Shown: one piece after another, positions 58,697-64,000 of the stretch
How positions within the stretch are numbered: position 1 is the stretch's first letter
Layout: each line of letters starts with the position of its first letter
Assembly (NCBI GenBank): GCA_937892115.1
Contig: CALAUI010000026.1
Coordinates: 1-64,000 of the forward strand
Length of the DNA: 64,000 nt
Reading direction: 5' to 3'
Origin: an uncultured Clostridia bacterium
Lineage (GTDB): Bacteria; Bacillota; Clostridia; Oscillospirales; Acutalibacteraceae
The notes under the pieces: generated by a model
What the model saw: the letters and a program-made list of their open reading frames with translations, nothing else
Told to the model about the DNA's origin: nothing
Database searches by the model: none
Position numbers and translations under genes: made by a program

Positions 58697-60010
58697 ATGT
58701 CAATAATTGATACGGGATTCGTACCCGACAAAAACAAATATATCACTCACCTCAGAGAAATGGTTTCTTTTCCGACCGTTTCGGAAAAGGAGTATTACCG
58801 ACGCGAAAGCTTTGACACTTTCAATGCGATGCTGAAAAAGAACTATCCGCTCACCTTCTCAAAAGCAGAGGAAATACCCGTGGGCAACGGCACTTTTCTT
58901 CATATCAAAGGCAGTGACCCCGTTTCTCCGCTTATGCTTATGTCCCATAAAGACGTGGTACACGAGGGCAAAAAGAAATGGAAAGCTCCCGCTTTTGAGG
59001 GCAAAGTCATAAACGGCAAAATGTACGGCAGGGGTACCTTTGACTGCAAGGGCTCTCTCTGCTGCCTGTTTGAAGCGACGGAAAGTCTGCTCTCCGAGGG
59101 CTATGAATTCAAAGAGGATTTATATATTCTCTCCACCTCAAATGAGGAAATTGCAGGCAGTGACGCACCCGATGCGGTAAAATATCTGAAGGACAACGGC
59201 ATCGTGCCGGGTCTGCTCATTGACGAGGGCGGCGCAATACTGAAAATTCCGTTTCCCTCAAGGGTAAAGGATATCGCCATGATAGGCGCGGTGGAAAGAT
59301 CAAGTGCCCGTCTGATTTTTGACTGTCCCGAGGGAACGGATGCAAAGAAAACGGGCAAGTCAATCACAAGAAAAAAATACGGTCATTTTGAAATCACGCC
59401 CGAGGTGGAGGAACTGGCAAAAGGACTGAGCGAGCATCTGAAATTCCCCGCAGGCAATATCTTCGGCATTCTCGCAAAGCACAAAAGCTTCGGCAAAGCG
59501 GTCCTGACACACGCGGGAAGCGATGCAAGAGCATTCTGCGGAGCAAGCACCGGCTACGGCATACCTAAAGAAGACGATGCCGCCGGTGCGAAAAATCCTT
59601 TGCGAATCTCCGTTTCGGGAAATTATTACAACAAGCTGGACGAGCTCGTCAGACAGGTCGGAAAAACTGCCTCCGATATGGGGCTCAAGCTTGTTTCATC
59701 AACGGCAAGGGAAGCGGACACGCCCGTTTCTTCATCATCAAAGGGCTTTGCTTTCATCACGAAAACAGCGAAGGACGTTTTTGACAGCATAGCCGTACTG
59801 CCCTATCCCGTACTGGGAAGGACCGACGCAAGATACTTTGTGGGATATGCAGAGGACGTAATCAGATTCATTCCGCTTGAAATCTCTTTGTCACAGATGA
59901 TGAAATTTCACTGTCCGAACGAAAATATCTATGTGGATTCACTTGCTCCCGCAGTAAAATTCTATCGCGAAGCAATCAAGAAATATAACATCAACGGAAA
60001 AGAAGGATAA
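58697..60010 (+). CDS. M20-family metallopeptidase
   Basis: The 437-residue dinuclear zinc hydrolase has the M20 ligand set in order: SHKDVV (near residue 84), GRGTFDCKG with the bridging aspartate (near residue 116), SNEEIAGSD with the catalytic and ligand glutamates (near residue 150), and a C-terminal FHCPNENI histidine. A lid domain (about 190-310) interrupts the fold as usual. Such enzymes cleave dipeptides or N-acyl amino acids in the cytoplasm. Translation is coupled to the upstream flavoprotein gene. Confidence 0.88.
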   Translation: MSIIDTGFVPDKNKYITHLREMVSFPTVSEKEYYRRESFDTFNAMLKKNYPLTFSKAEEIPVGNGTFLHIKGSDPVSPLMLMSHKDVVHEGKKKWKAPAFEGKVINGKMYGRGTFDCKGSLCCLFEATESLLSEGYEFKEDLYILSTSNEEIAGSDAPDAVKYLKDNGIVPGLLIDEGGAILKIPFPSRVKDIAMIGAVERSSARLIFDCPEGTDAKKTGKSITRKKYGHFEITPEVEELAKGLSEHLKFPAGNIFGILAKHKSFGKAVLTHAGSDARAFCGASTGYGIPKEDDAAGAKNPLRISVSGNYYNKLDELVRQVGKTASDMGLKLVSSTAREADTPVSSSSKGFAFITKTAKDVFDSIAVLPYPVLGRTDARYFVGYAEDVIRFIPLEISLSQMMKFHCPNENIYVDSLAPAVKFYREAIKKYNINGKEG

Positions 60011-60014
60011 GCTT

Positions 60015-61469
60015 ATGGATTATTTTGAGTACACTTCCCCCGAAAATGCAGGCGTTGATTCCGCCAAAGTGACCGATTTTATCAAAGATGTTGAGAATAT
60101 GGGAATATGCTTCCATTCGTTCATTCTGCTCAGACACGGAAAAATCTTTGCTGAAGGATACGAAAAGCATTTTTCAAAGGATTACAAGCACCGTCTTTAC
60201 TCAGTCAGCAAGACTTACACCTCCGCCGCAATCGGCTGTCTCATCGGGGAGGGAAAGCTTTCACTTGACGATAAAGTATATACGTTCTTTCCCGACAAAT
60301 GTCCGGAAAATCTTCACCCCTACATCAAGGACACTACGGTACGTCATCTGCTGATGATGTCAACCCCGTTTGACGAAACGACCTACCGTCCCGAGGATAA
60401 CGACTGGGTATACACCTTCTTCAACACAAAGCCCTCACACAGACCGGGAAGCGTATTCAATTACGACACAAGCGGCACGCTTATTCTCTGCGCCATTGTT
60501 GAACGGATAACCGGAATGGATTTCACAAAGTATCTCTATGAAAAAGTGCTGAAATATATCGGCTACGATGAAGCCCCCGAATGTGTCAGAGAGCCCGCCG
60601 GAGTTCAGTGGGGAGGCAGCGGAGTGCTTGCCAGCTCAAGAGAGCTTGCCGCCTTTGCCCTGCTCTTTATGAACTCAGGCAAAAATAAGGACGGAGTACA
60701 GCTCATCCCCGAGGATTACGTAAACGAAGCGGTCAAGCCGCAGATATGCAACCTTGAAAACAACGAGTGTTCACCTTTCAGAGGACGCGGATACGGCTAC
60801 AAGATCTGGTCAACCACAAGAGGTTTTGCCTTCCTCGGTATGGGCAATCAGCTTGCAATCTGCTTCCCCGAAGAGGATATACTGTTCGTATGCACATCCG
60901 ATGACCAGGGCAATGACTACGCCAGGGAATATATATTTGATTTTGTTGAAAAGCACATCGTCAACACGTGCAAAGAAGGCAAATGTGAGGACGGCTCTCC
61001 CCTTTTGCTTGACGCTATGCTTCATCTCGCTCTGCCCGTATGTCCGCCGGTCACTCCCGATTTCAGGGCAAACGGCTTCACATACAAAATGCTTGAAAAT
61101 AAATACGGCTTTGACAATATCACCTTTGATATTTCCGAAACCGAAGGCACGATGACCTATTACCGTTTCGGCAAAAAGAAGGTGCTGAATTTCGGCATCA
61201 ACTGCTTCAAAGACGGATATTTCCCCGAGGACGATTATTCGGGCATGACCATCAACACGCCCGAAGGACAGTATAAATGCGCCGCGGCAGGCGTATGGGC
61301 CGAAAAGGATAAGCTTATCCTCAGAATCTACGTGATAGACAGATATTTCGGCAACATAACCATGAACGTTTCTTTCAAAGACGGTGGTCTTGATTTCAAG
61401 ATGCGTTCCACGGCAGAGTGGTTCCTCAAGGAATACAGAGGATACCTTTCATCGGAAAACACCCTGTGA
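60015..61469 (+). CDS. serine hydrolase of the beta-lactamase/DD-peptidase fold
   Basis: The 484-residue protein has the SxxK motif as SVSK (near residue 64), the tyrosine motif as NYDTSG (near residue 154), and a GGSGVLASSRELAAFALLF segment typical of class C-type esterases. The C-terminal 140 residues are a separate beta-rich domain. It probably hydrolyses esters, amides or D-amino acid peptides rather than beta-lactams. No signal peptide is present, so it is cytoplasmic. It follows the M20 gene by 4 bases, giving a three-hydrolase/oxidoreductase operon. Confidence 0.83.
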   Translation: MDYFEYTSPENAGVDSAKVTDFIKDVENMGICFHSFILLRHGKIFAEGYEKHFSKDYKHRLYSVSKTYTSAAIGCLIGEGKLSLDDKVYTFFPDKCPENLHPYIKDTTVRHLLMMSTPFDETTYRPEDNDWVYTFFNTKPSHRPGSVFNYDTSGTLILCAIVERITGMDFTKYLYEKVLKYIGYDEAPECVREPAGVQWGGSGVLASSRELAAFALLFMNSGKNKDGVQLIPEDYVNEAVKPQICNLENNECSPFRGRGYGYKIWSTTRGFAFLGMGNQLAICFPEEDILFVCTSDDQGNDYAREYIFDFVEKHIVNTCKEGKCEDGSPLLLDAMLHLALPVCPPVTPDFRANGFTYKMLENKYGFDNITFDISETEGTMTYYRFGKKKVLNFGINCFKDGYFPEDDYSGMTINTPEGQYKCAAAGVWAEKDKLILRIYVIDRYFGNITMNVSFKDGGLDFKMRSTAEWFLKEYRGYLSSENTL

Positions 61470-61471
61470 TA

Positions 61472-61500
61472 TTGACAACAGGCACTTGTTTATGTTAAGT
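61472..61500 (+). promoter_or_regulatory. weak promoter before mntP
   Basis: TTGACA (61472-61477) and TTAAGT (61495-61500) are 17 bp apart; the -10 is poor. No manganese (yybP-ykoY) aptamer is visible in the 72-base gap. Confidence 0.4.
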
Positions 61501-61541
61501 TAGATTTCAATAATCTGTCATTATTTCGGAGCAATTTATAT

Positions 61542-62138
61542 ATGTGGTCGGTTAAATTTTTCACTACGGCTGCCCTGCTGGGTGCGGGACTTGCAATGGA
61601 TGCCTTTTCCGTATCCACCGCAAACGGTCTCAACGAGCCGAAAATGAAAGCAGGCAGGATGTATCTCATTGCAGGTACTTTCGCCTTCTTCCAATTTGCA
61701 ATGCCCATGGCGGGCTGGTTCTGTGTCCACGAGATACTGAATCTCTTCCGTAAATTTCAGCCCTTCATCCCGTGGATTGCCTTGCTTCTTCTGCTGTATA
61801 TCGGCGGTAAAATGCTGATTGAAGGCATACGCAACAAAGACGAAACAGGCGAAGAAACAGCCACGGCGAAGCTGAGTGCCGGTGCTCTCATCATTCAGGG
61901 TATAGCCACCTCAATTGATGCCCTTTCCGTCGGCTTTACAATAGCCGAGCTTAATGCACTTCAGGCATTTGTTGAATCGGTCATAATCGCAATCGTAACA
62001 TTCTTTATATGCGTCGGGGGCGTGACAATAGGCAAAAAATTCGGCACGAGATTTTCAAACAAGGCATCCGTTCTCGGCGGTGTAATACTCATCGGCATAG
62101 GAATATGGATATTTGTCAGTAATAAGCTCGGAATATAA
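61542..62138 (+). CDS. mntP: manganese efflux pump MntP
   Basis: The 198-residue protein has six membrane spans and the MntP repeats with conserved acidic residues: GLAMDAFSVSTANGL (span 1) and ATSIDALSVGFTIA (span 4), which line the Mn2+ path. It exports manganese from the cytoplasm. GGAGCAATTTATAT precedes the ATG. The GH16 gene follows 12 bases after the stop and may be co-transcribed, although a functional link is not evident. Confidence 0.93.
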   Translation: MWSVKFFTTAALLGAGLAMDAFSVSTANGLNEPKMKAGRMYLIAGTFAFFQFAMPMAGWFCVHEILNLFRKFQPFIPWIALLLLLYIGGKMLIEGIRNKDETGEETATAKLSAGALIIQGIATSIDALSVGFTIAELNALQAFVESVIIAIVTFFICVGGVTIGKKFGTRFSNKASVLGGVILIGIGIWIFVSNKLGI

Positions 62139-62150
62139 AGGAGAATTATC

Positions 62151-63089
62151 ATGCTTGAAAAAATAATGGATTTACTTGATCTTGCAGTCAGACAGAAAGA
62201 AGCTATCTACGGAGTGGGCAGAGCATTTTCTTCCATGCTTGAAAGCGGAGGCGACTTTTTCAGAAAAGTTATCGCCCTCTTTCTCGCGTTCTTTGAAATG
62301 TTCGGCTCGGTGCTTTTTGATACGGGTATAACGCCCAAGGGAGAGAAGCTTGACCTTACGGGATACAGTCTTGTATTCAGCGATGATTTTGACGGCGATT
62401 CTCTCAACACGGACGTCTGGGCTTACCGCGGTTCGGGCTCAAGAAGATTCGGCTACAACGCTCCCGGTCAGGTCAGCGTAAAGGACGGCAATCTGAATAT
62501 CAGAGGCGAATACCATGAGGACGGCGAATACGGTCCCGGCTGGTACGTGGGTATGATAAACATCAAGCAGTATTATTGCAGAGGTTACTTTGAAATTCGC
62601 TGCAAGTGCAACAAGGGCAACGATTTCTGGAGCGCGTTCTGGATCCAGGCGGACCATCCCTACGACCATGACATTTCCAAGGGCGGCATAGGCGGAGCGG
62701 AGCTTGATATTTTTGAAAGCGTATCCGCAGATAAAAACTGCAGCAAAAACTGCGTAACCTCCACCGTACACTGCAACGGCTACGATGATGATGAAAAAAA
62801 TATAGATTCCTGCAACATCGGCAAATTCAAAGGCAAGAACATCTATGACGAATATAATACCTACGGCCTTGAATGGACCGAGGATGAATACATCTTCTAC
62901 ATCAACGGTGTTGAAACGGGCAGGACCTCCTGGGCAAGCGGCGTATCCGAGGTACCCGAAATGGTAATAGTTTCCCTTGAGATTCCCGACAAGGTAAATT
63001 ATAAAACAGATTCCGGCTTCACAACGGATTTCACGGTTGACTACGTTAAGATTTATCAGAAGCCCGCAGACATCCAGACGGTAAAATAA
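62151..63089 (+). CDS. GH16-family glycoside hydrolase (beta-glucanase-like)
   Basis: The 312-residue protein has a GH16 jelly-roll from about residue 70: VFSDDFDGDSLNTDVWAYRG, then the catalytic motif ELDIFE (about 183-188, nucleophile and acid/base glutamates), WSAFWIQ, and YGLEWTEDEYIFYINGVE. GH16 enzymes cut beta-1,3/1,4-glucans, agars or xyloglucan. Unusually there is no cleavable signal peptide; residues 1-60 form amphipathic and hydrophobic helices (FFRKVIALFLAFFEMFGSVL) that could attach it to a membrane. The site AAAGGAG precedes the start. A terminator follows directly. Confidence 0.88.
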   Translation: MLEKIMDLLDLAVRQKEAIYGVGRAFSSMLESGGDFFRKVIALFLAFFEMFGSVLFDTGITPKGEKLDLTGYSLVFSDDFDGDSLNTDVWAYRGSGSRRFGYNAPGQVSVKDGNLNIRGEYHEDGEYGPGWYVGMINIKQYYCRGYFEIRCKCNKGNDFWSAFWIQADHPYDHDISKGGIGGAELDIFESVSADKNCSKNCVTSTVHCNGYDDDEKNIDSCNIGKFKGKNIYDEYNTYGLEWTEDEYIFYINGVETGRTSWASGVSEVPEMVIVSLEIPDKVNYKTDSGFTTDFTVDYVKIYQKPADIQTVK

Positions 63090-63096
63090 GATCAGT

Positions 63097-63132
63097 AAAA
63101 CGGCAGAGTTCGGAACGCTCTGCCGTTTTTTA
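63097..63132 (+). terminator. terminator of the mntP-GH16 unit
   Basis: AAAACGGCAGAG (63097-63108) and CTCTGCCGTTTT (63118-63129) form a perfect stem followed by TTTACG. Confidence 0.85.
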
Positions 63133-63236
63133 CGCAAAAAATAAAATTCGTGAGTGAGCAAATCATACAAAAACGAGAGCATTTGCGAGAAAAAGTGAGA
63201 TATTGAAATTTATATTAAAAATCCGAAAATTTGTTG

Positions 63237-63265
63237 TTGACATTACAAATGGCTTGTGTTAATAT
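63237..63265 (+). promoter_or_regulatory. promoter of rplM-rpsI
   Basis: TTGACA (63237-63242) and TAATAT (63260-63265) are 17 bp apart, leaving a leader of about 30 nt before rplM. Confidence 0.8.
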
Positions 63266-63301
63266 ATGCGAGCAATAAATAATTATTTCGGAGGTAGGAT
63301 T

Positions 63302-63730
63302 ATGTCCACTTATATGCCTAAGGCATCAGAAATCGATCGTAAGTGGTACGTTATCGACGCAGCAGGCAAGCCCATGGGCAAGGTTGCAGTAGAAGCAGCT
63401 AACCTTCTTCGCGGCAAAAACAAGCCCACTTTTGCTCCTCACGCTGACTGCGGTGATCACGTTATCATCATCAACTGCGAAAAGGCAGTTCTCACAGGCA
63501 AAAAGCTTGATCAGAAGATGTATTATCATCACACCGGTTACATCGGTAACCTCAAGGAAGTTAAGTATAAGACCCTCATGGCTGCAAAGCCCGAGTTCGC
63601 TATGACAAAGGCAGTCAAGGGTATGCTTCCCGCAAACACACTCGGCCGTACAGCACTTACTCGCCTTCGCGTTGTTAAGGGTGCAGAGCATCCCCACGCA
63701 GCACAGAAGCCCGAAGTATGGGAATTTTAA
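63302..63730 (+). CDS. rplM: 50S ribosomal protein L13
   Basis: The 142-residue protein has the L13 signature: RKWYVIDAAGKPMGKVAVEA at the start, GDHVIIINCEKAVLTGKK in the middle and the MLPANTLGRTALTRLRVVKG and HPHAAQKPE end. It is an early-assembly protein of the 50S subunit. CGGAGGTAGG precedes ATG 63302. rpsI follows by 19 bases as in almost all Firmicutes. Confidence 0.97.
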   Translation: MSTYMPKASEIDRKWYVIDAAGKPMGKVAVEAANLLRGKNKPTFAPHADCGDHVIIINCEKAVLTGKKLDQKMYYHHTGYIGNLKEVKYKTLMAAKPEFAMTKAVKGMLPANTLGRTALTRLRVVKGAEHPHAAQKPEVWEF

Positions 63731-63749
63731 GATAGGGAGGCACTGAATA

Positions 63750-64000
63750 ATGTACGAATCCAATTATTTCTATGGCACAGGCCGCAGAAAAAGCTCAGTA
63801 GCCAGAGTCCGCGTTTATCCCGGTACCGGCAAGATCACAATCAATGACAGAGATATCGACGATTATTTCGGTCTTGATACTCTTAAGCTCATCGTTCGTC
63901 AGCCTCTCGCTCTTACAGAGTCCGCTGAAAAGTTTGACATTATCTGCCGTGTAGCAGGCGGCGGCGTTACCGGTCAGGCAGGCGCAATCCGTCACGGTAT
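63750..64000 (+). CDS. rpsI: 30S ribosomal protein S9, cut by window end
   Basis: The first 83 codons are present. They read YGTGRRKSSVARVRVYPGTG, the S9 nucleic-acid-binding start, then the IDDYFG segment and GGGVTGQAGAIRHG, which is diagnostic of S9. GGGAGGCACTGAATA precedes ATG 63750. The gene continues beyond the window. Confidence 0.97.
   Translation, partial: MYESNYFYGTGRRKSSVARVRVYPGTGKITINDRDIDDYFGLDTLKLIVRQPLALTESAEKFDIICRVAGGGVTGQAGAIRHG

Noticed and set aside
61470..61541. Manganese riboswitch (yybP-ykoY) before mntP
   Set aside because: The 72-base gap is too short and has no matching conserved blocks.
1..64000. CRISPR array
   Set aside because: No regularly spaced short direct repeats were seen anywhere; the repeats found are the three att-like copies and the three iterons.

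Overview
The window looks like a chromosomal segment of a low-to-mid GC Firmicute of class Clostridia, most likely an Oscillospiraceae/Ruminococcus-type gut or rumen bacterium. The grounds are the AGGAGG-type ribosome binding sites, vegetative promoters with 17-bp spacers (TTGACA/TATAAT-like), luxS, the rplM-rpsI pair, secreted BspA-like/InlB-repeat proteins and the Tn4451-type recombinase/TnpV pair. The species cannot be named from the sequence.

Layout. (1) 1-20.8 kb, host: two tRNA-Ser genes, luxS, a flavin reductase, a membrane/secreted hypothetical pair, a leucine-rich-repeat protein, an esterase/PHP/GH36 alpha-galactosidase cluster, a lipoprotein, an Ntn hydrolase, a symporter with an ATPase-like N-terminal domain, a GPH-type sugar transporter and a 2191-residue secreted protein. 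(2) 20.9-23.5 kb: a small cassette with a strong promoter, a cobalamin riboswitch plus intrinsic terminator, and two exported proteins. These correspond to the alpha (alpha6/alpha6 barrel) and beta (DUF4430) domains of animal transcobalamin/intrinsic factor, here split into two genes. (3) 23.5-56.5 kb: an integrated element of about 33 kb. It has a large serine recombinase and TnpV at the left end and a MobV relaxase with an HTH protein at the right end. Its cargo is a sugar ABC importer, a relic hsdM, several metalloproteases, a ClpP, two VirD4-like ATPases without any VirB4, an ABC exporter, an ion transporter, TPR proteins and its own sigma-like factor. (4) 56.5-64 kb, host: tRNA-Glu, tRNA-Met, a DUF2809 protein, a flavoprotein/M20 peptidase/beta-lactamase-fold hydrolase run, mntP, a GH16 glucanase, rplM and the start of rpsI.

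How the parts relate. A direct repeat of about 128 bp occurs at 23448-23575 and 56352-56480, and a decayed copy lies at 20926-21045. The right copy runs into the 3' end of the tRNA-Glu gene. I therefore read the island as integrated at tRNA-Glu, with the B12-capture cassette lying in the remains of an earlier, tandem integration at the same site. The cassette has no transporter of its own and would presumably feed corrinoid to a transporter encoded elsewhere. Inside the island most genes run leftward in long overlapping runs, while the sigma-like gene is divergent and sits beside palindromic sites. Nothing here was searched against databases; all names come from motifs and family knowledge.
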